NCBI RefSeq assembly: GCF_024362695.1
Contig: NC_065419.1
Span: forward strand, 5,952,678 to 6,016,677
DNA from: Pectinophora gossypiella
Lineage: Eukaryota; Arthropoda; Insecta; Lepidoptera; Gelechiidae
Length of the DNA: 64,000 bases
Direction: 5' to 3'
The notes below the pieces were generated by a model that was not told where the DNA came from, searched no databases, and was given only the letters and a program-made list of their open reading frames with translations. Positions 13,001 through 23,611 of the stretch are shown here, piece after piece. Made by a program: the position numbers and the translations under genes. Every line of letters begins with the position of its first letter. Positions within the stretch are counted from its first letter, which is position 1.

Positions 13001-16000
13001 ATACGTGCGACACGAATTCATCGCGGCCGAATGAAATCCGCGTATCTCATTTGGCCTGATGAGTTCTATTTCCATTCATTTCTGAATAAGAATTGCGTAC
13101 CGTCGGAGCAAAACAAAAGAGGCTAACATTGCCAACGTCTGGCGTGAGGCCAAAAGCCGGCGGTGGCCGGAGGACCATGAAAACGACATAAACACCCCCC
13201 CACACCCCCGACCCGAAATGAGCGGCCTCCCGCTTATTTTCATAAAACCCGCATAAACCCGGCGCGAACTTAAGAGAGAGACCAAGAAATTGTTTTCCGG
13301 AGCCAATGTTCGCGAAAAAATAAGCACTTTGACTGCCGCGGCCCGACACACTACTCCTTTACGTACAAATGCGTCGGGGAACTACGGATGGGCGGTAAGT
13401 TATCGTCATGTCGGGGCGAAACGGTTTCTTTCTTTTGGTACTTGTATGTCACTAGAACTGCGAGATATTTGATAATCTATTTTCATAGTTCTGATAAATT
13501 ACATAGCATCACGCTTGTATACCTGAAGGGGTAGGCAGAAGTGTATAGTATATAGTAACACGCCCACTCCTCGCCAGGTACGTATAAATCCTATGCGAAA
13601 TAAATCAAAAAAAGAAATTGAAATTGAAATTCTGTTACTTTTTAACATAATGGTAATTATTTTGATGTGATTTCGTACCTATAGTAAGTAGAGTGGACAA
13701 ACGCGTTTAGAAATCGTAAAAAAGATAAAAGATTTCTATTTTTCTTCCCTAATTACAAGAGTTCTACGTATATACTTAAGTACTGTCACGGATCATTATC
13801 TAAAAATAGAGTAGAGATAGTAAAAATAGAGAAAATATCCGTGCTTCGGAAGGCACGTTAAGCCGTTGGTCCCGGTTACTATTTACTGATGTAATTGAGT
13901 AATCGTTACATGGCAATTGAGTAACCTTTGGCGGCTGAATCATAACCCTGACACCAGGGTTGATGAGGCTGGTATTCCACCTCACAACCCACAAGAAAAT
14001 AAAATCTAAAAATGAAAATGAGGCACAAGCAGTTATCGACTTTACTACTCTTTCTCCAGACGTCATTCAAAGGTTAACTTTTAAAACAACGCGCAAAAAT
14101 AAAAAAGAAGAGATCTCACACACCATCACAGTACCTGTCTATAGGAGACATACACGAACGTATCAAGGAACAAACAATACTTATATCGCAAAAATGAAGG
14201 CATTCAGAGCGTAAGTTCATAAATCATTTAGTTATTCATAAAAAGGCTTTCGGCTGGTTCTGTTCCCCTCAGTCCCTGTTGGGGGAAACATATTGCACCA
14301 TGTGCTACACTCTTCATAAACTGCTGATACCCTGTAGGGGGCCACTGATTGTTCATAAAAAAAAATTCAAGAGGTAGGTATTAAATTTAGAGATAGTTTT
14401 GTAAAAAGTAAAGTACTTACTTATTTATTATTTGGTCGACCTCCATGGTCTAGTGATAGAGCGTTGAGCTCACGATCCGGAGCTCCTGGGTTCGATTCCC
14501 GGTGGGGACATATTACAAAAATTACTTTGTGGTCCCTAGTTTGGTTAGGACATTACAGGCTGATCACCTGATTGTCCGAAAGTAAGATGATCCGTGCTTC
14601 GGAAGGCACGTTACGCCGTTGGTTCCGGTTACTCCTTACTGATGTAAGTAAGTAGTCGTTACATGAGCCATTTCTGGGCCTTTGGCGGCTCAATAGTAAC
14701 CCTGACACCAGGGTTCATGAGGTTGGTATTCCACCTCACAACCCACACGACAGAAGAAGAAGAATTTATTATTTGGACGATTTACAACTGAATAGTAAAT
14801 ACAGCGGTGACTGAATGCTAATTAATTACAAATCTCCTTCATATAGGTTTCAATATAGTTACTCAATACAGTAAGCTAACTGAATGTAGGTTGAATGAAG
14901 TAGGCATGTTAACTACTGTAAGTTACGTTTACGTTACGCAAGTAAAAACGGAACTCCAGGCTAAATAAATAAGTACATATTATTATACAGGATGCTAGTC
15001 TAGATGTAGTAGATGGTCTGAATCATCCCGCTCAGTATTCTATGGTAAAACTTTATCTTATGTATTATGTATTGTAAACAAATCTATTCTATTCTATTCT
15101 ATTCTATTATACAGGATGCTAGTCTAGATGTAGTAGATGGTCTGAATCATCCCGCTCAGTATTCTATGGTAAAACTTTATCTTATGTATTATGTATTGTA
15201 AACAAAGGATGGCATGAGTTTGTACCTACATAACTTCTTGCATGAAATGTTTAAGACACCTAGCGCCATCTGTTCATTGATACACGCAACATCGGAATGA
15301 AGAGTTATTCTTATTAGTTAGTCTATAACTTAAAAAAAATGGGCATAAGTAGGCATACATTATATTATTAATCGTCTTTGTTGGAAATCCATACTTTTGA
15401 TAAAAATGTATACCATAAAAAATATTTTCCCTTGAAATGAAATTTTTTTCGGGTTTTTTCCCTTAGAATTGGGAAAATTCCCAAAACGCGGGAATTTTCC
15501 GGGTAAGAACCCAACACTAGTTATAGATGACCTGGTGAACTTCGTATCCTTACTTGCAATTTAAAACCTTACTTTTTCAAGACTAAAATTACCCAAATCG
15601 GTTCAACCGTTCTCGAGTTTTAGCGAGACTAACGACCAACAATTCATCTATATATATGTATAGATTAAACTTAAAGGATATTCATTATAGCTGTACAATC
15701 TATTCAAGAACCATTGTTTTAATACCCACCGAAAAAGTATCAAACTTAAAAGATAAATTGTGAAAATAGGAATAAGATTCCTTATAATGAGAACCGAACG
15801 AAAAGAAATTGTTGGGGGCAATTTTCCGGGACGTCAGATTAAAAATCAGCTTTATAACGTCATAAAGTAGGCGGGAGCGTTAAGATAAGAGTTCCCCGCC
15901 CGACCCCGGCTAAATAAAAAATGAGCCACAATCGTAATGGCTGCCAGCTCCTTTGATCTCGGTTTCATAGCTTACTGAGGCTTTTCAGCTTAGAGAGCGG

Positions 16001-19000
16001 CAATTTGGATATAAAATGCCTAATGCGGACCGATACGCATTAGGGACATTAGCGGATTGACTCCCAGCATACTTACACTCGTGCATACACATGTGGGGAG
16101 CGGATATAAATAAACTGTTTACCTACACAATTTCTACCATTGAACCTTCTCTAATAAAACCGACTGAATGCGACACCGTAAAATCCGAGTTTATTGAAGC
16201 ATCTCAAAGAACAAGAGAAGTCAAATGCGGCACAATTAAAATCCTCCCCGGAGACGCACCTCAGCCGAGCGGTCAATATCGCCGGCGAGACCCTCAATTT
16301 TCACCACTCTCCCCCGCGCTAATAACAATAATTAGGAATGAGTGGTTCAATAATTAAAAACGGAAAAGAGAACAACTTGAAAAAGACGAGCAAACCTGTA
16401 AAGAAAATCATCCATCCCCCTCTTTCATTAAAGTGATAACCATGACAACGTCTCGCTCACTCATCTCAATTTCGCTTATGAATTCTTTGCGCCCGCTTGC
16501 ATCTCGGCTAAATTAATAAAAATTCAAATGGATGCCTCCGTTGAGCTGCGGCGACGGCGCTAGTTAGCCTTTTGTTTATGGGACTTCGGAAACTTTGCAG
16601 TTAAGAAAATTAATGTTAACTTTCAACTTTTGGCACCTGCTAGGCTGTTTTTTACTTAAGAAATGTATATTAGACTAATTAGTAAAAACCATTAAGTACA
16701 CAAAGGCCATTATTCTAAATGTCTGAAACGAAATGGTAATAAAGACCATATTAAAACCATTACACGTGTAGACACAAAAGTTAATCTTTCCATCCTTCTA
16801 TAACATAAAACATTACCATAATTCCTCATCCTAAATTCAAATGTGTATATTCGCTGTCTAACATATTTGCGAGGTTTTCGAATAGAAGGGCGAATTTAAA
16901 ATCATTAGTTGGAAGCCGACGGGAGTGCATCAAAGGGGCTCTCGAGTTAATAACGAAAGGTGAGGCCGAGGTCTTGCCACGGGTTATACAAAAATAATAT
17001 CCCCCAAAGGGAGGGAGCTATTGTCTCGCCTTACCGACAGTGTTTGGCTACCTACTACAGATGTTAAGTGTGGCATTGTTTCTTCTAGCTTTTGAGTGTT
17101 TTGTCTTCTATCTAGGACGGTAGCTATCTATGGCTATTATTAGACACAAACGCTTTGTCCATTTCTTGAAATGAAAAATCTGACCTACGGCTGTTTTATG
17201 TTAAAAGCTAGTCTTACAGAATAGATGGGAGAAATCAAAAATATTCGCAAGGTGTTCGACAAAAATCTTCTTCATTATCTGTACTTTTTTTTGTAAAGAC
17301 AGACACAACACACGCCTGTTATATTTATCAGGATGAGCCTCAGGTCACCATTACACTACCAGTTACTACCAGTTAGTTATACTCCAGCTGAAAATATACT
17401 TTTATACGTTCTTCAAAATTCGTTTATCACAACTTTTCTTACATAAAACGTTTAATTTTTTCAAACACTTTAGAGAGCAAGAGACGCTTAAACTGCCTAC
17501 GCATGGGGGGGCCGGGGACAATCGACCCCGTATTTTTATCCCGCCAAGGTGGGGTCAATCAATCGATTAGCAGATGTCGCGCCTTGACTATTGGCGCGGC
17601 AAATTGGCCTCTTACTGCACCCCGGGTAATAAGGCCGCCTAACGAGACAGCTTACCTTTAAATTAGGGATTATTTTGAAAAGAAACCTTCGAGATATTTG
17701 GCTTTTCTTTTTGGTAAAAATTTCTTTGGTAAAACTGATTAGTAGTAAACTAAACAATCGTTGCTTCATAATAAATCAGCTTTATCGAAATTTAAGAAGA
17801 CTGGTAATCAATGAATACCATAATTATTAAACCCAGTCTGGGAAAATTAAATGAAGGCTATCCATTCCCTGACGTGTCTGACACGACGGACCGACGCAAA
17901 AAGTGTTCGCCCTCATTAAATTTTTCGCTTATTAAAAATTCTCCGCGCCCGCTCCCTCCGCATCAGCTACGCAACTTTTTCTGAACGAAACAAAAGTTGT
18001 GTTCCGCGGGGCACCGATCTCCCCTTTGTCTTTTTACTCGATAATTTGAGTGAGATTTTCTCGCAATTTAAGATAAACAAAGAGAGCGCTTACCCTTAAT
18101 TGGAAAGCAGAGCGTTATTCAGGATGGAACGTGACAAATAGACACCTCTTAACTTCTTTCCCACTTCCGCCGCTGCCGGCTATATTGGTTTTTCCGTGTA
18201 GGTACGCGATGGCCAAAAGCTTTTGTTTGTTTAAGGAAAAGTTAATGAGGTTTCTTTTTTGCAGTCCGTTTACGGCGCAAAAGTGGGTCTTTATACGTAC
18301 TGCGCGTGTCAATTAAAGTCAGAAGACTGACGGACCCTGGAGTTTGTATTTCAACCGTAATCTGTTAAACAATCTGATTCTTATTTTCACTTTACAAAAA
18401 TAAAACATACATTTAGACGCAAATTTCAACCACTACACCTAATATTGAATCACAAGGAAATCCTTGTAGATACTTGATTTTCCATCATAAAATATTTAAA
18501 TAAAGAATAGAATAAGTAACAGAATTATCACTAACCAAGCCTTTAATATGAAAACAAAGCTAACATCAGATTACAGCACTTTACATTATAATGTGACATT
18601 TGATCCGCTCGCTATAAATATTCAGCTCAAATATGACCCAGTTGCGCTCCCTTGTTCTCAGTTATCTTACAAGTTGTCACGTTGACATGCCGCCCTCGTC
18701 ACAGAGCGGGTCTAGTTCTTGATATTTCTTACAAGTTTACCCGATCCCCTCTACCCCTCCTCCACTATGGGAACGGATCCAGGAACCACCAACCCACCAA
18801 TCACTGCTAACATAACAAAGGGCACACTTTCCTGCTTTTTTATAGGTACTTAGAACTCAAGTAAGTATGGAAAATCCAAAAAGACCCATAAGATCGCAAA
18901 ATGAAAAAAATCTCGTCACACAATTTTATCCGCTAACTGACAGAAAATGACGGACCAGAAGAACTCAAGAAGACACCAACCGAAATTTCTTTCACGTTTT

Positions 19001-22000
19001 CGGGGTTGGTTGACCATGTTCGTCACCAGAACGCATATATACGTCATCAGGACGCAAATTTGCAACCAGATTTGATATTGAAATTTTATAATAATAAAAA
19101 TTTTATAAATAAACAGATTATGTTCAACCACATCGTGATAATTTAAGAACCTATCGCCCATCTAGTAAGTCCGCCATGTTAGAGAGCCAATCCTCTGATC
19201 AGGGAACCCCCAAAATTCACTTCTAGGTCCGCGCCTGCCCCAGCATCCCCCCTCCCCCCTTCGTTAGCTCCCCTGCACTATTTGAATATGAGATGCGAGG
19301 CAAGTTTACAGTTCGCTGTTCCTTCGTGTTTGCGACCCCAAACTTTAACTTTGTTCGTTTCGTTGCTCATTTGGATCGATCGGTGTAGTTTTGCGAAATA
19401 ATCCCGAGATATAAGCAATTTTATATATAGTACGAGGTATACCCCGTGTAAGGGTTGGTAGGATCGGTTACGAGCCGTAATTGCGAAGAGCTACAAGTGC
19501 CGACATTTGACCGCTGTTTGACCGCACGGTTTTTGCGTAGGATCAATAATGTAATTGACACTTGTATTGGCAAGTTTTATACCACTTATTTCATGGTCTT
19601 GAAGCCACCACAGCGCACGGAATTTAGTAATTTAGTTTTTTATTGTCAAAAAGAATATTTTTGAATATTTTTTTATATACTTATATATATTTTATTAAGC
19701 CGCCTGTTGTGCTTTTCTGTTTATGTTGTCCTTATCTCTATATTTTGTGTCCCTTGTGCTCAATAAAGTATTTTATCTATGTATCTATCTATATTTTATT
19801 ACATCCTAACAAAAGTCATCTCTTTGTTCTCTACAAGAGACCTCTCGAAACCAAAAAGACCTAAGATTATGTTAATTATTAAGTAGGATTATAGTCGTAG
19901 ATAAAATATTCTTTTAAAATCCAAACCCCATCGTTTAAAAACTCGGCCTTGGGAAGCCATATATAAGTGGGTAGGTAGATAGGTACTTCATCTTTTTACT
20001 TTTTATTTCTGTTTTTTTCAAAGATTTTTATTTAGAGAACTAGATTAATGAAGCATATACACTTAACATGATGAACGTGTGGCATTATATCGATGACTAG
20101 ATCAATGGGTCGGTGATCGCATCACCACAAGTGCATAATCGTCTTGAGGTGGCAAGTAAGCGACATTATTTGCAAACTCCGCACCTACGGTCAATGCCCT
20201 AACATAAGTCACCACTGGCTCTAAAGGCAATCTATAAGAACGACGCATCGGGATCTTTTTTTTTTTGACGTGACTTATCATAGATTTGCCGCAGATGGCA
20301 TAAACTACTTGGCCGGACAAATGGGGAGCGCTGAGGGCTCTCACTCGGTATAAAATTTAAGACAACAGGCCCGAGGGTGCCCAACGGGCGAGAATCTCAG
20401 CTCAGGGCGGCGTCTGAGAGCATTATATTTGAAAGAATTAATCGACTCTAGTGGGTCGATGGCGTTAAGCGCTGAATGAGGGAAAACGTCGACCACGCCG
20501 ACGTGGTCAGTATAGAGTATTAATACATCTGGATACTCAAGTAAATATTATATTGATGCACTGACTGTATTTCAAGATTTATATTTTTTAGATTTAGATT
20601 TTATGGACTGTAAAATTGAAACTATACAGTTTATTATTATTTATTTCAAGCTAGAGACAGGTACTAAGAATATGGATTAGTTTAACATAATTAAAGCACA
20701 TAATAACGGGTTCTTAACCGCGTAAACTTAAAACAATGGATTAGTTTATACCGAAACTTCATAAGTAATCTAAAGTATAGAAATTCCAGACAAATCATCA
20801 TCTCCTAAAATTCCATTCTTTTTGTAAACATAAATATACTTACAGTGTGTTAGTGACATCGTAACGAATACTGAGGGGGATGATTCAGACCATGATTCTG
20901 AGTTAATATCAAGTGGAATTTTCAGTCGGAAAATTAATGAAAATTTTTGTGTTTTTTTAAATAAATTTCCGTTCCATACTTTTGTGACGGAAAATTCCAC
21001 TTGATATCAACTCAGAATCATGGTCCCAATCATGCCTCGAAGTTTTCGTTGCGATGTCACTAACACCCTGTATACAAAGAAAATATGAATGTTTACGATA
21101 ATGTACGGTCACGAGCATTAATATGTATGCATGTATATATACACTTTGGTACCATGTCACATTAACTTTTTTGACAAATTGAACTGTAAGTCTCACTAAA
21201 TGTCAAATATGTTAGTGCGACAGAGTCCTAAAGTGGGTACATTATATTGCTCATGACTGTATACGTGGGGTTGTAAAAATATTCTCCCTACAGCACTCAA
21301 CAACCCCCACTGAATATTTCAGGAGGTCTTCTTTGCTGCATATTAATATTAAGTCAATGGGGGTAATCGATCTGGTTCTATGCTTTGCAAGATCTACAAC
21401 GTAAGCCTGTAAGAGGCTTATGATATCGACGATCAGATTACTAACTTCATCCGGATAAAGGATAACTTGGATTGATTGCTCCATGTGAACTTCGATTTTG
21501 TATTACCTATTGATACAAAATTACCAAATCGCAGCTTTTACATAGACGGGGCATCAATAATCTTATATCGTTTAATTACTAGAAGTCTATTCAATGTCGT
21601 AATTGAATAATTGTTTTTTCAAAGACAAGCATTTGAAGTCTGTTTTAACGGTTGAACTTCACACACGTAAGTTGACACCTGGGGGGTTAAAATAGGCCAC
21701 ATCGAAGCAATTCATCTAACAAAGCAATTGCTATTTGACATGTGTGTGCATTGCGCACTAACTTTTATATGCGCAAATGCGCAGACTTCAAATGCTTGTT
21801 TATTAAAAAAACAACGTTATTAAATTACGATGTTGATTAGACTTCTAGACTTCTAAGGGTCCTCTCAGGTAGATAGCGGTTACGCGTTCTTACGACAAAT
21901 CTACAATAAGTAACGTCAAAAAAAAGCTTTCTGTGTTGTGTTACTTTTGTTACATGCCCTGCTGTGTGGGGTCTACACAGTGACCGTAAAACGCGAATGC

Positions 22001-23419
22001 ACATCGCTATCGCTTTATGTCTGAACAAGCTTAAGATCTCCCCAATAGATAAACATAACAGACAATATAAGCTCTCGACTATATCGCAAGATGAAGTAAG
22101 TACCCACATCTCACTCAGTCTCTATTAGACTAACATGATACATGATGAGCGGTATCACCGCAGTAAGTAAAACTTACCTCGGCCACTTCGCCCAACAAAT
22201 CTCAGGTCATTAAACTTGGCGACCTGGTTCTTCATAACCGCCGTACAGTTCCTGAGCTCCGCGGAACAGTTCTCGTCGTTACCAGCGCGGACGGTCACCA
22301 GCGTGCCGTCACCCACGTCACCCAGCGCCACCACCTTGAACGCCACCGGGAGAGTCTTGTTTGATCGCCAGTGTGGGGGCAGGACTGTGCATACCTGTAA
22401 TATTGGGATGGTGGTCATGCATTGCTAGTTTCTAGTTATTCCTTCTCCTCAACCAATCGAACCTTGCGAAATGACGTAGAAACAAAAAACTAGTCTAAAT
22501 AAATTAGTTTTTTTAATTTGTACTAATTAGTGCGAGATTAGATCGTATTCTGCTTAGGAATAAATAATTTCGTGAGAGCGAAAATGATTGAAAAATTCTG
22601 CTCTGGTTTTTATCTTTTGATATTCTTATCGTTGTAAAAGGATTTTTTAGAAATCACTAAGTATCTCTATAGTATCTCATACAGAGCTAAAACGGAAAAG
22701 AAATAATTAGTGACTAATAAAATACCTACTAGTACTTGTATACCTAGCTGATCTGAATTTTCCGAATTTCCCTATCATTCATTTTGTTACGAATATCAGC
22801 GTATCCTGTTAGACGCACTTAACACACATTAAATTGACGTAATTTAATTAACGAAAATGTGAAAGCTTATTTTCCAATATCACATTATTTTGAGTAACAA
22901 CCACAATTTATATGAAAACACTGTGTTCTCCTTTAACTACTTGAAAAACATTTAATAAAACTGTAATATTACTTTACACGATATCTGTTGCATAAATTAA
23001 AGATCTATACCCTCAATGTACTTAGCTCAATGATTCTAGCTCATTCTAGATAATTATAAACATCAAATCAAATACACTTTACTGCACAGAACGCAATTTT
23101 AACAATCAGACGCACAAATACATTATTACAACTTGAGGTATATATTGGTCAGACTTAATGATTAGAAGAAGAGAATTGAATCGCTTTTGTTTTGTCGTGG
23201 TAACGGTCATCAGATCTGATGGTTGGTACTTACAACATGAGGACTGCCAGTCTTGACAAGCTCTCCAGGGTGGTCAGCCAATAAACCTTCAAGCGTGCGT
23301 TCAGCCAGCAGTTCGGCGGTCAAGGGCTGGCTCGGTAGACCACCAGCTCCGTAACTCGACGACGGCGCCTCATGCCCCAACCCACTAGTTGTTGAAGTCA
23401 CCTCGCTCGATAGATGCAT
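9900..23419 (-). CDS. Runt-domain transcription factor (Runx family), 5' part of the coding region
   Basis: The gene reads leftward. Coding exons are 23419-23234 (186 nt), 22394-22178 (217 nt) and 10097-9900 (198 nt). They join in phases 0 and 1 and give 200 complete residues before running into an intron. Runx proteins are sequence-specific nuclear DNA-binding regulators that work with CBF-beta/Brother partners. The domain spans roughly residues 53-170 and is recognised from GELVKTGSP, HWRSNKTLP, VALGDVGDGTLV, AGNDENCSAELRNCT, KFNDLRFVGRSGRGKSFTLT and AIKVTVDGPREPRSK. All key DNA-contact stretches appear intact. The N-terminus (MHLSSEV...) is short, and the MHL start together with the SKTRH and FHFGPRF region just after the domain recalls runt itself; RunxA, RunxB or lozenge cannot be excluded. 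The C-terminal part, including the expected VWRPY groucho-binding end, was not found in positions 1-9899 and presumably lies to the left. The 12-kb second intron is filled with SINEs and MITEs. Confidence 0.93.
10348..10672 (+). mobile_element. tRNA-derived SINE family 1, full length
   Basis: The tRNA-like head ggcctctgtggtccagtggt has an A-box-like part, and gggttcgaatcccggtg is a B box. The body runs through gattgtccgaaagtaagatg, gtgcttcggaaggcacgtta and cctgataccagggttgatga, and ends in acccacacgataagaagaag. It is Pol III-type by structure. A short stretch before it (10250-10320, tggctgcaagtcatcttgat) matches 46960 and 48310 and is a different remnant. Confidence 0.85.
11243..11431 (-). 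mobile_element. SINE family 1, 5' part, inverted
   Basis: From gaccaacggcttaacgtgtc through cggacaatctggtgatcagc to the inverted head accactagaccacggaggtc. The 3' tail half is missing. Confidence 0.75.
11872..12056 (-). mobile_element. SINE family 3 (tRNA-related), inverted
   Basis: Contains aatgtaggtttcctcacgat, gttttccttcaccgctgga, atttatgatccaaacatgaa and the inverted tRNA-like head gttctatcaactgggctacc. This order is a known lepidopteran SINE pattern from memory. The head has a tRNA-like B box (tttaaacctgc complement) but no full cloverleaf, so it is not a tRNA gene. Confidence 0.7.
13838..13992 (+). mobile_element. SINE family 1, 3' half
   Basis: Starts ccgtgcttcggaaggcacgt and ends ttccacctcacaacccaca. 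The tRNA-like head is absent (5' truncation). Confidence 0.75.
14438..14763 (+). mobile_element. SINE family 1, full length
   Basis: Head gacctccatggtctagtgat; B box gggttcgattcccggtggg; body with gattgtccgaaagtaagatg; tail ending cacacgacagaagaagaag. It is close in sequence to the copy at 10348-10672. Confidence 0.85.
14982..15206 (+). repeat. Identical 101-bp direct duplication around a TCTAT microsatellite
   Basis: Positions 14982-15082 and 15106-15206 look identical, base for base, over 101 bp. They are separated by about 4.6 units of a TCTAT repeat (15083-15105). Each copy contains a remnant related to MITE family A (tctgaatcatcccgctcagt). The identity suggests a recent duplication, or a collapse/expansion artefact at the microsatellite. 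Confidence 0.85.
20256..20517. repeat. Interspersed repeat family C, copy 2
   Basis: T run, then tgacgtgacttatcatagat, ttgccgcagatggcataaac, cttggccggacaaatgggga and gcgctgaatgagggaaaacg. It has the same order as 7136-7398 and is more diverged at its far end. Confidence 0.75.
20841..21073. mobile_element. MITE family A, near-complete palindromic copy
   Basis: About 233 bp. The left end tgtgttagtgacatcgtaac and right end cgatgtcactaacaccctgt are inverted repeats. The arms continue through gatgattcagaccatgattc and its complement, and through tcaagtggaattttc and gaaaattccacttga, leaving a short centre. The whole element can fold into one long hairpin. No coding capacity. Confidence 0.85.
21104..21261. 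mobile_element. MITE family B, complete copy, mariner-like ends
   Basis: 158 bp counting the flanking TA on each side. The ends cggtcacgagca and tgctcatgactg are near-perfect inverted repeats flanked by TA, as expected for Tc1/mariner-type TA target duplication. Related copies lie at 9754 and 48397. Non-coding. Confidence 0.75.
22178..22394 (-). CDS. Runx coding exon 2 (core of Runt domain)
   Basis: Acceptor tattacag| and donor GGCCGAG|gtaagt. Encodes residues 63-134 and the first base of Gly135: CTVLPPHWRSNKTLPVAFKV, then the GDVGDGTLVT and GNDENCSAELRNCT stretches and KFNDLRFVGRSGRG. It matches the conserved Runt domain at nearly every landmark. The Cys in NDENCS is as in several insect Runt proteins. 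Confidence 0.95.
23234..23419 (-). CDS. Runx coding exon 1 (N-terminus and start of Runt domain)
   Basis: ATG at 23419 is the first ATG in the frame that runs into the Runt domain. 62 codons, phase 0, donor CATGTT|gtaagt. The sequence MHLSSEVTSTTSGLGHE leads to a Ser/Gly linker, then LLADHPGELVKTGSPHV, the start of the domain. The upstream exon sequence up to the acceptor at 23612 is 5'UTR. Confidence 0.9.
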
Positions 23420-23611
23420 CGTTCAAACCTACTTCTACTACTTTACTATACTGTTACTGTCCTAGTCTAAACATGATATCTATTCACTTGTAACACTGTT
23501 CGAACAATATCATATCCGTCACATAACTTTCACAGTTCGTTTCGTGTGATGCTGTGGGCTTCGTTGGCGGTATCTCGCTTTTGGTGGCGCAGACATCTTC
23601 CTTGGTGGTAT
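23420..23611 (-). other. Runx 5'UTR part of first coding exon, with a uORF
   Basis: A strong acceptor, tttctttgcag, ends at 23612, so the exon probably starts at 23611 and carries 192 nt of leader. Inside it an upstream ATG at 23596 opens a 25-codon reading frame (MSAPPKARYRQR...) that stops before the main ATG. The acceptor implies at least one further upstream exon. Confidence 0.6.

Larger units (their letters stand above)
10098..22177. other. Runx intron 2 (12 kb)
   Basis: Bounded by donor gtaagt at 22177 and acceptor gcgcag ending at 10098. It contains SINEs at 10348, 11243, 11872, 13838 and 14438, a duplicated 101-bp block near 15 kb, MITEs at 20.8-21.3 kb and repeat C at 20256. Between 15.7 and 19.9 kb it is single-copy-looking sequence with GC-richer blocks (for example 17500-17660, 17870-18010) that could be regulatory. 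I recognise no coding exon there. Confidence 0.7.

Noticed and set aside
13047..13472. Three overlapping open frames in the Runx intron
   Set aside because: Open on both strands over a GC-rich patch, no domain, no Runx-like sequence and no matching splice phases.
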